A stretch of DNA of 14,278 nt, taken from assembly GCA_018398765.1 (NCBI GenBank), contig JAHBMJ010000532.1:112541-126818 (forward strand). The letters are read 5' to 3'. Under the pieces are notes generated by a model that saw nothing but the letters and a program-made list of their open reading frames with translations, ran no database searches and was not told the DNA's origin. Shown piece by piece: positions 1 through 9,847 of this stretch. The position numbers and the translations under genes are program-made. The stretch is from Chromera velia. Taxonomy: Eukaryota; Sar; Chromeraceae. The stretch's first letter is position 1. Each line of letters opens with the position of its first letter.

Positions 1-593
1 TGACGGATCTGGAGTTGCTGGGAGACCTGGGAGGGGTTCTCCTTTCCGGCGGCCTCGGCCAGATCGGAGAAGAACAAACGAACGGGGGTAAAGGACGAGA
101 AGTGCTTCCTCTGTTGAGGGAAAGCGACCTGCTTCACCCATCTTCCGTTTCCGTCAAGCACTTCTTTCTTCCTTTCATTCTCATAATCTATGATAGAGGC
201 GACCGTGACCGCAGTGCATTGGGAGAAGTCGAAACCACAAATGATGAGATCACCGATCTTTCTTTCTCTCGCCTTGAACTGATCATCAATCATACGACCC
301 GTCTCTCTCTTCTCAAGTTTGGAGATCCTCGTCTCCGCTCTCTGGATTTTCTTGCCCTGCCCTTAGACTTCGTTGTTTAACTTATCCTGATTTTCCTTCG
401 ACTTTCTTTCTCTCTCGTCCATTTTCTTTTCCATTCTTTGTTGAGACCGGAAAATATCTTTCAGCGTAACCTCGGCATCATCAGACGCGTCCGCGTGCCC
501 TGCCCCGCGCCCATCCTCCCCCCCGGGCTTGCTTTGGTCTCCAGCCTCCTGCTGGGCCTCTTGGGCACTTCCACTTCCCTCTGGATCTGCCAT
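1..593 (-). pseudogene. Retroelement ORF1-like coiled-coil protein, interrupted by one stop, truncated by window edge
   Basis: Reading the minus strand from the ATG at 593, an open frame of 76 codons ends in TAA (365-363). The same frame then stays open for 120 more codons to the window edge, so one nonsense change separates two halves of one 197-codon reading frame. The first half starts with an Ala/Gly/Glu-rich disordered stretch and then a charged helix (DIFRSQQRMEKKMDERERK). The helix continues past the stop (KKIQRAETRISKLEKRE), as expected of one long coiled coil. After it comes a compact segment (KIGDLIICGFDFSQ, then TPVRLFFSDLAEA) that could be a beta-alpha RNA-binding fold. A coiled coil followed by a small RNA-binding domain is the layout of ORF1 proteins of LINE-type retrotransposons; that link is inference, and I do not recognise the family. 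It could also be a lineage-specific cellular gene or a sequencing error. The open plus-strand frame at 15-380 is its antisense shadow. Confidence 0.4.
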
Positions 594-880
594 CCCTACG
601 GGAGGAAAGAGTTCGAGAAGAAGAGACGGAGACGGAAGAAGTCAAATAACGAGAACTCCGCCCACAGCCAGGCCCACAGTTCACTCCTGAATACGAGAAA
701 ACGATCACTGAGAATTCACTGGCAAACTGGTTGCCGCTGTAGCTGCAGGAGCTTTGTAGAAGCTCAGAAGAAGAAGAAGAAGAACACTCAGCAGCGAAGA
801 AAAAAAAAAAAAATAAATAAAGCGAAGAAATAAATATTTTTTATATTCAAAGGTAATATCCAGAGCTAGCCTGGCAACTC

Positions 881-956
881 GAGTCATTTAGTGAGTCATT
901 CAGACTCATTCTGGAATCATCGAACCAAGTCGGATCAAGTCGGGCTAGAAGTCGGG
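881..956. repeat. Short clustered direct words GAGTCATT (x2) and AAGTCGG (x3)
   Basis: GAGTCATT occurs at 881 and 893. AAGTCGG occurs at 927, 937 and 949. Clusters of this kind are common in regulatory regions and in the 5' parts of retroelements. They lie about 290-360 bp upstream of the ATG of the minus-strand ORF1-like frame, so they could be remnants of its promoter. No function can be shown from sequence alone. Confidence 0.35.
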
Positions 957-1468
957 CCAATAGAATAGTGTTTGAACAGATGCGATCTCTTGCGATCTCC
1001 ACTGAAACCATATCCGCCACTTAAACATGATCGATCTTTCCGCCTCTCGATCCATGTTTCATGATGTTAATACAAGGGTTGGACGACGTTTACTCTGACT
1101 CGACTGGCAGAATCGAACTTGAAAGGACGGCACAGGCTCCTTTAAAACACCAGCCTCTTTCCTCTCTATATGCACACAAATGCTCGAAGCCTGGAATAGA
1201 ACACTCATGAACGAACAAACGGCCCTTCATGATCACCGGCAGCGGTTGCAAGAAACGAAGAACCTCTACAGATTCATTACGTTGGTTGACCCCTTCAATG
1301 CATTCCATTCTGCTCGACCGCAGCCCTTCAGAACAGGGAGATGAGAGAAGACCAACACCCTGCTGCACGTGAATTCGCTCTGTCTTCTTTCTCTTTTTGT
1401 ATACACACGCCCTCCAACAAACTGCCCTCCCATCGTCTTTCTGAGGCTGATGGAAAGAATGCATGGCT

Positions 1469-1571
1469 TTGATTCACCTCGATCCAGGCAGATTCTTCCG
1501 ACCCATCTCCGTCCTCTCCCTTGATTCACCTCCAGGCAGATTCTTCCGTTGATTCACCTCCGTCCTCTCCC
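1469..1571. repeat. Local imperfect duplication, about 50 bp, with a third partial copy
   Basis: TTGATTCACCTC occurs at 1469, 1521 and 1549. The words CAGGCAGATTCTTCCG and CTCCGTCCTCTCCC each occur twice between them. The arrangement reads A-B-C, A-B, A-C, as left by replication slippage or nested duplication. It lies outside any recognised gene. Confidence 0.75.
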
Positions 1572-2391
1572 TCTTCTCTACAGTTCTGTCTACCTATTTG
1601 TTTTTCTGTCTTCTCTTCTTTTGTCGCTTCTCTTCAGCATCAACACAGACACCAACGCGAAAGAGAAAAAGGAGTCATGCAATGGAAAGAAAGCCAAGAC
1701 GAGACGCTGCTTTTCCATCCGAGCTTTCCCTTCCCACACGGCACAGACAGACAGACAGACAGCCAAGATGGCATGCACTGAAGAGGAACGGAATGCGGAT
1801 CCATTGCACAACAAACAGAAAAGAAGGGGTGTGCTCTTTTGGACAAATCAAGAACGATCCACAGGGAGTATCAACAACGAGTCAGAAAAGGGAAGAGAAC
1901 GGTCGCCTTGCATTCAATTTTTCCCTCCTTCTCCTCTCAACCTGTCCACCCTCTCTTTCTCTCAATGCCCCTCCTGCAAGACAATGCTCCCCCCCTCGCC
2001 TCTGATGCACACGCCTTCAAATAAACAACACCTTCAACCGAGGATGGAGGAGTCTACAAAGCATGCATACAAGCACCAACAGATACATGCAGAGACAGGC
2101 ACAACGAATCGCTCCCCGGGTCTGCTTTGCTTCGCTCCCAGAAAGCCAACCGATGGAAGAACAGGTGACGCGCCCTCCCCCTCCTCATGCAACCAAGAAA
2201 GGGTGACAGATCATTCAATTTGGCTGGCGGTCTGTTGCTCCTATCCATGACCGCCTGCCTGACCGACCGACCAAACAACTCAGTGGGTGACGCCGCCCAC
2301 TCCCCCCCTCTGTTGCTGGATTGATCGACGGATGCTTCATCGATCAGTCACACACAACCTCGATCAGTTGCTCAGTCACCCAGTCTGTCAC

Positions 2392-2510
2392 TTAGGCGCT
2401 CTCCTGCACCCCCATTCTCTGCTTCTTTGCATCTCTGCCCTCACACTCGTCAGAGGTCGTCTGTGCGCTCACGGTCTCAGACGCCAGACGCTTCTGCTGC
2501 TGTTGGGTGC
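2392..2510 (-). CDS. ANP32: ANP32 exon 5 (terminal, residues 324-362, basic tail)
   Basis: A long polypyrimidine run precedes acceptor AAGCAG, ending at 2511. Phase is 1 in, with a split Gly codon. It encodes a Gln-rich, Lys/Arg-containing tail with KR and KKQR clusters and ends at TAA 2394-2392. A basic end after the acidic tail is the normal ANP32 architecture. Confidence 0.75.
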
Positions 2511-3171
2511 CTGCTTTCAATGGGAGGGACAAAGAAAGAAGGAAACAGGCAAAGAAAGAACAACTATGCAGCAGAGACATGCATACACGAAACGGAACGC
2601 TTGACAAAACCCAACACACACAGAAAAAAATGCGGAAAGAACAATTGGAGGAACAAACAAATCACACGAAATGAGTCATGACATCCGACGAGCGAGCCAA
2701 CGCACAGTCCCTCCCTCAAACTCTCCTTCCAATGGACAAACAAAGAAAGTGCTGGAGAGGAGCGACAGACGCGATCTCAGCACAGCGTGCAGAATGACCT
2801 CGAAAAGAAAAAAGAAAGCGGGAGCTTTCAATGTCAAGACAAAAAAAAAGAGAGCTTCTTACCAGAAGGCGCAGCATCAGCAGCAGGGGGAACGGCACCC
2901 TCGACGTCCTCTTCATCTTCTGCACACAACGACAGACACATTCACAGAGACAGAAAGAAAGAGAGAGGGAGAGAGGACGATGAAGAAGATACATACAGGA
3001 ATAAACTTATGCAATGAGGAAAGAAGGCACGGCGCCAGAGAAGGACCGGCAGCCGCGCGCACGATAGAAGGCTCTCCACTCCATCCCATTCCATTGCATT
3101 AAACAGAAAGACAGACAGAAGGGCAGACACACTCTAAAGACAAAGAAGGGACGTCCCCTAGGAAGGGACCA

Positions 3172-3208
<37 letters not shown>

Positions 3209-3807
3209 TCATTCTGCCTGTCGAGCTGTCTCTCTGTGGGGGCTTCTTTCTGTACCCTCTCTTGTCTTCTGTTGCTCCCGCTCCACCCACCCTCCCCGGG
3301 GGCTTACCGTCGAAGTCCTCTTCTTCTTCGTCCTCCTCCCCGTGTGCTCCTGCCTCGAAGTCGTCGTCCTCTCCGTCGTCCTCCTCTTCTCCACCCTCAC
3401 CTTGGTAGTTCTGCAGGGCACAATCAGGGAGAGAGGGAGAAGGAATTTATACATAGATAGAAGGGAGGGAGGAAGGAGAGAAATGAGAGCGCAAAAAAAG
3501 GAAGGGACCGAGTGAGAAACCTCTACAAGATTCTTCTCTTCATGCAAGGGGAAGCACAAATGACATGGCGCAAGATGGAAGACACTCAAGGAGAAGCACT
3601 GACCCTCTAAACGACAAGAGAGCGAAAGCGAAGGAAAAGAAGACGGAAGGAAGGTCAACCGGTATACGACGAGACAATTCAACAGAGAGAAGACAGGAGA
3701 CAAAGACACAAGAAAGAAAAAACAGGATTGAAGTTCAAGGGGGAATGAGTAGACAGGAGATGCCAGTCTAGCTACTTCTGCGGAGGCATTCAACAGTAAT
3801 ACTTACA

Positions 3808-3848
<41 letters not shown>

Positions 3849-5164
3849 ACGCACACGCACACACACACACACACACACGCACGCACAGGCACACGTACAG
3901 ACGCTCACTGACCTTGGAGTACCAGCTTGCGAGCATGGCTCTGTTGTCGTCCTCTTCCTCGTCGTCGTCCTCGTCTTCATCTCCGTCGTCGTCCATCTCC
4001 CCCGCCATCATCTTCTGGATGACGTCCTCCGTGAGGCCTGCCTGTCTGAGTGCCTCTGCTTCCTGGGCCAACGCTTCCTCTTCATCATCGAACTCCCCCT
4101 CCTCACCGTCGAAGTCCTCTTCGTCCTCGTCGTCCCCGTCTGCCCCCTCACCCCCTTCCTCCTCCTCTGCCGGCTCTGCACCGTCAATCTCCTCCAGGTA
4201 GTCGATCTCGAAATCGTCGATCGTGTTTCCCTCCCTGTCCTGTCCGTCGATGGCTTTCAGAGACGGAATGAGGTCAAACACGGCCTTGCGGTAATTGTCC
4301 TCGTCCTCTTCCGCGAGGGCACAGCGCTCGAGAGAGAGCCGCTCTAGCTTCGTCAGAGCAGTCTGCACACGTACACACAAACACGCAGAGAGCGAGAGAT
4401 GCACAGGCACACATGAAGATGTACCAATGGGGCAGACAGAGAAGGGAGGTAAGAAGGAAGGACGCGGAGAAATGAAAGCAACCTGGGAAGAAAAAAGGGA
4501 AGAGAAAAGAAAGCCACACAGAAGCAAAGAAAGCTCATTGAGCATAGGGAGAGAAGGAGAGGGGGAAACGCGATGAGTAGACGAAAGAAAGAATGACAAG
4601 GTCGGGTCACTCAGATGACAGCTACAAATCAAAGACAAGGCTAATACCCAAACGAGATTGGAAAACGTTTGCGGCTGAAGAAGCAATTGAGATGAACAGG
4701 CAGGCAAAGCGAGGGGTAATGACCGGTACCAAGGAACACAAAAAAGACGAGAACTTAGGAACACCCAGAGGAAAAGAAGAGAACAGAATGCCGTCTCCAC
4801 TGACCAAGGGCTTCAAGTCGTCAATCTTCTTGATGGGGTTTCCTCCCAGGCACAGCGTGGTGAGGTTCGGGACGTTGGCGATGTCATTGAGAACTCCTTC
4901 TCGGATGAAGTTGTCAGACAGCAGGAGCTGTTTGATGCTGTCGGACTTAGGAAGGTTGGCCAGGGACTTAATGTTACACCTCATCAAAGACAGACTCAGG
5001 AGACTGTCGCAGTTCTTGAGAGAATCAGTCTCTTCCGGATGGAATCCGAGCAGTTTCTTTCCATCCATGTAAATGCGGGTCTCGTTCTCCAGGGATCCCT
5101 CGTCCTCCTCGAGCTCGGTCTTGAGCTCATTCAGGACTTTGGAGAACAGCTTGTTGTCCCCCAT
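2392..5164 (-). CDS. ANP32: ANP32-family acidic leucine-rich nuclear phosphoprotein (five exons, complete, 362 aa)
   Basis: The join is 5164-4805, 4362-3913, 3410-3308, 2919-2863, 2510-2392 (1089 nt; 362 codons plus TAA), with intron phases 0, 0, 1, 1. Residues about 10-160 form the leucine-rich-repeat domain: SLMRCNIKSLANLP near 60, then LLLSDNFIREG, LCLGGNPIKKIDDLKPL, and the LRR cap NYRKAVFDLIPSLKAIDG at 143-160, which fits the ANP32 cap closely. Residues about 165-310 are the acidic tail (runs of D/E). The C-terminus carries two basic clusters (QQQQKR and KKQR), probably a nuclear localisation signal. Known ANP32 proteins act in the nucleus as histone-binding, acetyltransferase-inhibiting and phosphatase-inhibiting factors; which role applies here is not visible. 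An extra helix-like segment interrupts the acidic tail at about 217-243. The family assignment is firm. The last exon rests on splice sites, phase and its basic character. The gene diverges from CPSF2. Confidence 0.92.
2863..2919 (-). CDS. ANP32: ANP32 exon 4 (57 nt, residues 305-323)
   Basis: The acceptor is TGTGTGCAG, ending at 2920, and the donor is GTAAGA at 2862. Phase is 1 in and 1 out. It continues the acidic tail (EDEEDVEGAV) and then turns Pro/Ala-rich. Confidence 0.8.
3175..3203. repeat. (TC)n microsatellite in ANP32 intron 3
   Basis: An almost pure TC run on the plus strand (GA on the gene strand) inside the intron 2920-3307. The rest of that intron is low-complexity purine/pyrimidine sequence with no other feature seen. 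Confidence 0.9.
3308..3410 (-). CDS. ANP32: ANP32 exon 3 (residues 271-304, acidic tail)
   Basis: The acceptor is CTGCAG, ending at 3411. The donor is GTAAGC at 3307. Phase is 0 in and 1 out. It encodes NYQGEGGEEEDDGEDDDFE and a further D/E run. Composition and open frame support it strongly. Confidence 0.85.
3811..3895. repeat. (CA)n microsatellite in ANP32 intron 2, next to the donor
   Basis: About 85 bp of AC/GC-AC repeat. On the gene strand it is GT-rich and begins within about 20 nt of the intron 2 donor (3912). The remainder of intron 2 (3411-3810) is purine-rich on the plus strand, with nothing recognisable. Confidence 0.9.
3913..4362 (-). CDS. ANP32: ANP32 exon 2 (residues 121-270, LRR cap and acidic tail)
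   Basis: The acceptor is GTGTGCAG, ending at 4363, and the donor is AAG/GTCAGT at 3912. It encodes the last repeat, the LRR cap, the first acidic blocks, and a non-acidic helix-like insert (ALAQEAEALRQAGLTEDV onward) before the acidic tail resumes. Phase is 0 on both sides. Confidence 0.93.
4805..5164 (-). CDS. ANP32: ANP32 exon 1 (residues 1-120, LRR domain)
   Basis: It starts at ATG 5164-5162 (MGDNKLFSKVLNELK) and ends at CCC TTG before donor GTCAGT (4804-4799), phase 0. The join to exon 2 gives DLKPL-TALTKLERLSL, the same length as the corresponding LRR of animal ANP32 proteins, which fixes this donor. Confidence 0.92.
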
Positions 5165-5945
5165 CTTTCTTGTCTGATCTTCCGTTGGGACTCGGGAAAA
5201 AGGTTCCAAGAGAGGCAACACCTTGACACAAAACACAACCTCCAGACTCGAATACACAACACACGCCCTGTACACACTCTTCAACAGAACTTTTGCATAC
5301 AACTCCGACCAACCAAAACAGAACCTCGTGGGGTAAGCTCGGTTTTGTGCCAGGTTGAGGACATCTTCGGAAGAAGATTGACCCAATTTGACCCATTTTT
5401 GTGATTTTTTGTGAGCTCTCTTTTTCGATTTTTTTTTTTTTTTCAGACTTTGCGGTGCCATGCATGCACGCGCGCGGCATGCATGAGGACCCCGAGGCAT
5501 CCCCGATGCCGCGGGGGCTCAGGCATGCCTCCGCGTTCAGTGTCAGACGCACTGAGATGGCGTCTCCAGGACCGAGACAGGCCCGGTCAGCCGTCTCCTC
5601 GTCTCCTGCAGGATCGATGTCTTCACGACTTTTGACAGTCGATTGTCACACACGCTAACAACCTCTGTCCGTCTACGCTGCCTGATGCCGTTCGCAGATG
5701 CATTTCTTTCATGGTCAAGACGATCAGCCGTCCCGGTGCCTTTGTGCAGTGTCAGAAGGCCTCGACCGATGTAGGTAGGGCGGGGACGAACGGCAGGACC
5801 CTGTATGTACTGAAGTTTCGGCAGGCAATATTTGCTCTGCGCTCTGAGCATCTCGTAAGCGTGAGGAAAAGACTCCAGTGGGTCTTTCTCACAGACACCT
5901 GAGAAAAGGGGTGACTGTCGAGAGACGCTCACAAGAATTGGAATC
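5165..5945. promoter_or_regulatory. Divergent promoter region shared by ANP32 (minus) and CPSF2 (plus)
   Basis: There are 781 bp between the two start codons, and they must contain both 5' UTRs and both promoters. Visible elements are a T15 tract (5429-5443), a GCATGC inverted repeat (5459-5485), a third GCATGC (5523-5528), and a short direct repeat of TTGACCCA/TTTGACCCA near 5378-5396. Start sites cannot be placed. A minus-strand frame of 208 codons (6169-5543) crosses into CPSF2 exon 1 antisense and resembles nothing I know. Confidence 0.65.
5459..5485. promoter_or_regulatory. Inverted repeat of GCATGC motifs around an alternating CG core
   Basis: CATGCATGC (5459-5467) and its exact reverse complement GCATGCATG (5477-5485) flank ACGCGCGCG. 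TGCATGC/TGCATGCA is a known binding word of apicomplexan AP2-domain factors and is enriched in their promoters. Its use here is inference. Confidence 0.5.
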
Positions 5946-6079
5946 ATGTTGAGGGTTCGAGTTGTGGAGGCTGGAGGGGATTCGGAGTCCTTCCTTTTGC
6001 AGTTGAACGACCTGAATATTCTAGTGAATTGCGGGAGTGATGACTCATTCCAGTGCGACCACGTGAAGGATCTCTTAAA
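5946..6079 (+). CDS. CPSF2: CPSF2 exon 1 (residues 1-45)
   Basis: The start ATG at 5946 gives MLRVRVVEAGGDSESFLLQL and then ILVNCGSDDSF, aligning with the N-terminus of CPSF100 (its LLDCGWDEHF motif). The donor is GTGAGC at 6080, phase 2, just before an in-frame TGA. Intron 1 (6080-6404) shows nothing else. Confidence 0.88.
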
Positions 6080-8282
6080 GTGAGCTGCCAGGGGTCTCCC
6101 CCGTCTCCCTTGGCTCCGTCTACTGTACTTCTCTATCCGGGTGTTTTGTCTCCAACCAATACCCCTCAAGCTGTGCTTGATCCCTTGATGATCCTTACTT
6201 GTTTGACTTTGGGGGCAAGTTAGCTCGATACCCGTTCTCTTCTCGATATTGTGAACTCAGCAGGGATTGGACCTGCTTCTGTTCCAAATTGCTCAGACGG
6301 TCAATCAATCCCATCGAATCCATCCATGTATGTACATTCATCAAGGCGGAATGCAAATAAATTCACCAGCAGCGGTCCTTATCCTGTCTGAGATATGGAT
6401 GCAGATGTGGCCCAATCGGTGCCGTTCTGATCACCCACGGCTCCGTGGACTGTTTGGGTGGACTTCCGAAGGTCTTCGAGGAGTTTCAACTCTCCGTTAG
6501 TCAATCGCTCTCTTGTGCTTTCTGTCTGATCTGGGCCCTGTTTCCTTCCTTCGTTTCATCTTCTCCCTTTTCTGCTTCGATGAGTTAACTCTACTGAGCT
6601 CATCAAGTGGCCTGAGTCGTCTTTCTGTGAGTCTTTAGCGAAGGAAAGAAAAGATCTCACGGAACTGCAAGAGAAGGTCAGAAGGAGCGGGAAAAGAAGT
6701 CTGTCATTCTTCACATGCGTCGTGTCTCCGAATTAGCAAAAGCATCAACTGTCGTGTTCTGATCTTGTCTCCGGTATCCCGTCTGCCCGCCTGTCTGCAG
6801 TGCCCTGTGGTTGTCACAGACGCCACTCACAAACTGGGCAGGGCTTGCCTCCTCGAGGCATTAGAGGCACAAGCAGCGTGCGGCAGTGAGCCCCTGCCCG
6901 CGGGACAGGTGGTGCGTTTCTTCGACGAGTTCACTGTTAGGGTTCGGTTCTTCGAGACTGTCCCTTTGGGAAGCCTCCAAGTGAAAGGAGGAGAGGGGCA
7001 ACCTCCCGTGTCTGTTCCTGTGCGGGCGGTTGGGTTGCCTTCGGGGGGTGCAGTTGGCGGATGTGTCTGGCGACTGGTGGTCGGATCGGAGGAAGTCATC
7101 ATCGCTCCACGGGTGTCTTGGGGTAGCGAAAGGTCAGGCTGTCAGCCTGTGAGTGAGAACTGGCAGGCACGTAGTCTCTTTGGGACTTCAGACAGAATTT
7201 GGTTTAATTAGTTCTCCGCTGCATGAGCTTTGTTGTCCCTTTTCGGCGTTTCTTTTTAGTTATGCCCTCCATGCAACTCGGCGTCGTTTGAAAATTTTCT
7301 CTCATCTCTCTTCTTTGGAGTTCTGCTGCAGGGTCACAGAGGGATGCATGCGTTGGCTGTCCTCTGATGGAACTGGGGAGGCGTACAGAGTGGCCCCGGC
7401 CTCTAAGGGCCCCAGTCGGGCCCCCAATTTGTTAGTGACTCGACTTCGGTCACGCAAGGCGTTCACAGTTGACCCGGGGCCGCAGGCCGTGGCAGTTGGC
7501 CTTGGTGTTCCTTCTCTTCCTTCTGTGGGGGGGGAGAAGGAAGGCAGAAGAGGCGGTCACGGTCAGAGCACAACACCATTCGGGAGCATTCGGGGGCTCC
7601 CGAGAGTTGCCGTTGAATGCGCTTTGTTGGGTGAGTTTGGATGGCTGATCGTGGAGTTTCTTCCACTTTTGTCTTTCTTTGTTCCATCCAATTCTATCTG
7701 CGTCCCTTTTCACACTTTGTCTCTCTCTGTCGCTATGCCTACTTGCGTCTCACCCACTTCCCCTTCCATCACAGGTCTTTTTGAGTCTTTAGTCGAGGAG
7801 AGTGTCTCTCTGCCTGTGACTTACTTGAGTGAGTATGCGTGTGATTGATGTGTCCATCCATCCCTTGTTTCTCCCTCCCTCTCGATCTACCCCTCAATTC
7901 TGTTGTGCAGACACGATTATAGAAACCTTGAAAGAGAGAAAAGGGGACGTGCTGATCCCTGCAGATACTACAGGTGAGTGCCTCAAGAGGTGGGGGGTGA
8001 CTGTTGGGAGTCGGTAGGGTATGCGTGAGTGCCTCTTGAAATTGTGTGAGTTCATTGTCAGATAGGCTCGGTGCTTCGTACGAGTGGGTGACTCAGTCAG
8101 CATGATAAAAGAAAAAGAAAGAAAAACTGACAACAGAACTGAGAGAACAGCAGATGGACCCGTTGTTTCTGAAGGAATAACAGAAAGAAAGAAACATCGT
8201 TTCTAAGACAAAAGAGAGAAAAAGGGGTCAGTTGGTCGGGATACCCGAATGACGCTCTTCTTGCGTTTCTTCGCTGGTGGTG

Positions 8283-8344
<62 letters not shown>

Positions 8345-9816
8345 TTCTTTTCCTGGAAGATCTCTCGAGGTCTTAAGAGAGCGGAAGGAGCTGTCCTTGA
8401 GGTTTTCCTCCCTCCTGTATGTTTTCTTTTCTGCTCGGGCTGCACTCTTGTGTTCCCTGTTAATTCTCTTGTCCTTTTTCTCCCTCGCAGACAGGGGCTT
8501 AGAGGTTCTTTTTCTTCTTCAGGACGTCTGGGACAGTCTGCTGACGGGCTGCCTCCTTGTGCTCCTGTCGCCTCTTGGGTCGGTAGGATGCAGAAGAGTG
8601 GGTGGGTAGTAGGGTCTTGGTTGCCTTCCTTCTTTTGTCTCATTTTCTTGAAGTGGTCTAAATACAGCACGTGCACGGGCTTTCGGATTTGTCCAGCCCT
8701 ATACTTTGTGCATGAAGGTTTTTGAATTTGATTGTCAGACAGAGAAGGGAGGGAAAAGTTTGTCAAGGAAAGTGAAAGAGAGAGAATGCGGCCCAGGAAG
8801 GGATGCCGTCTTGCTTCGAGTTCAAAGTATGCAGAGCGAATGGTTGGTTTGATCGGATTTTTTGTTTTTCTTCTTGTGAGCGTGAACAGGCTTCAGCAGT
8901 TGTGGGTGCGAGTGATAAGAACTTGCCGTTCGGCTGCTCAGTCGCATTTTGCCTCTCCGTCTCTCTCAGGTTCTCTCCCATGTGTATGTGTGTGCGGGTA
9001 TGTATCGATGCATCTGTTCATCTGGGTCTGTTTCTCTGTCGATACATGAACACACCCAGAGGCTTGCATGTTTCTCTGTGTAAGTACATGCAGTCCCTCT
9101 TTCTGTGCACAACCGCTTGAATGCAGGGAAAGAGTGCTGCGGTTCGCTTCGACGCTTGTTGATTGGATGAGTGACGAGATCAGAAACGCCTTCGCCAAAG
9201 AGAGGTGGGTGGATCCGGGACCTCGGTGGAGGGCACAGAAGATGAAGGGAGAAAGAACCGAAAAAACAAAGGGAGAAGGAAGAATCTGGCTGACTCATGT
9301 GTTCTACTTGTGTCACTCACTCTGCTGTGTCAGGAAATAAAAGTTTCTTTTTGCTCCCCACCCTGACCGCCTCCCCCGATTATTTCTCTCTTCCCCTTTG
9401 CTTGTTCTCTTTCTTTTTTTTCTTTTTTTCTTTTTTTCTTCGATAGTTCTTTTGTTTTCCCGTTGTGTTTAGTCGGGGCCTCCTTTGTTAGTGAAACGAT
9501 CCTTGATGAGTGAGAGCTTGTATTTCTGCGCGTGCGTTGGGAAATCTCTGTGAGAGTTTCCTGTCCTGCCCTCGCGTGCGCTCCCCCTCTTCACCATGCA
9601 TCGAACCCCAGGCCTTCTTTTGTACGCATGTACGCACACATGCTGATGGGCACTTTCCAAGGGAAAGACCAAAAAGAAAGAAGCTGCCTTCGTGTCTGTC
9701 AGTCTATCTTTGCGCGCTCTCTCTCTTTTGTGCGTGTATTTGTACGTCCGTGCGTTGACGTTGATGTATGCACACACACTTCGATGTTTACATATATGTA
9801 GATATGTACGCGCGTG

Positions 9817-9847
<31 letters not shown>

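Larger units (their letters stand above)
594..2391. other. Gene-free stretch between the ORF1-like fragment and the 3' end of ANP32
   Basis: No recognisable gene. It holds an A-rich stretch with GAA repeats (about 767-835), repeated GAGTCATT and AAGTCGG words (881-956), two adjacent GCGATCTC copies near 981-998, a local duplication (1469-1571), an (ACAG)n tract (about 1743-1762), and pyrimidine-rich stretches. Long plus-strand frames here (for example 1549-2250) are low-complexity, show no conserved motif, and overlap equally open frames on both strands. The part nearest 2391 should contain the ANP32 3' UTR and polyadenylation site, but I see no AATAAA on the minus strand within a few hundred bases. 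Confidence 0.6.

Noticed and set aside
1095-1140. tRNA-like T-loop (GTTCGATTC on the minus strand)
   Set aside because: The flanking bases do not form a T stem, and no anticodon or acceptor arm can be drawn.
1549-2250. 233-codon plus-strand frame in the gene-free stretch
   Set aside because: Its composition follows pyrimidine-rich and CAGA-type simple sequence. Other frames on both strands are open over the same bases, and no motif is recognisable.
3790-4800. Single 336-codon minus-strand ORF as one exon
   Set aside because: Only residues matching 4362-3913 are ANP32. The flanking parts are intron sequence, including the CA repeat, and the splice sites at both ends fit exactly.
5543-6169. 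208-codon minus-strand frame across the promoter region
   Set aside because: It overlaps CPSF2 exon 1 in antisense, has no recognisable domain, and fills the space needed for two promoters. It is kept only as an unexplained open frame.
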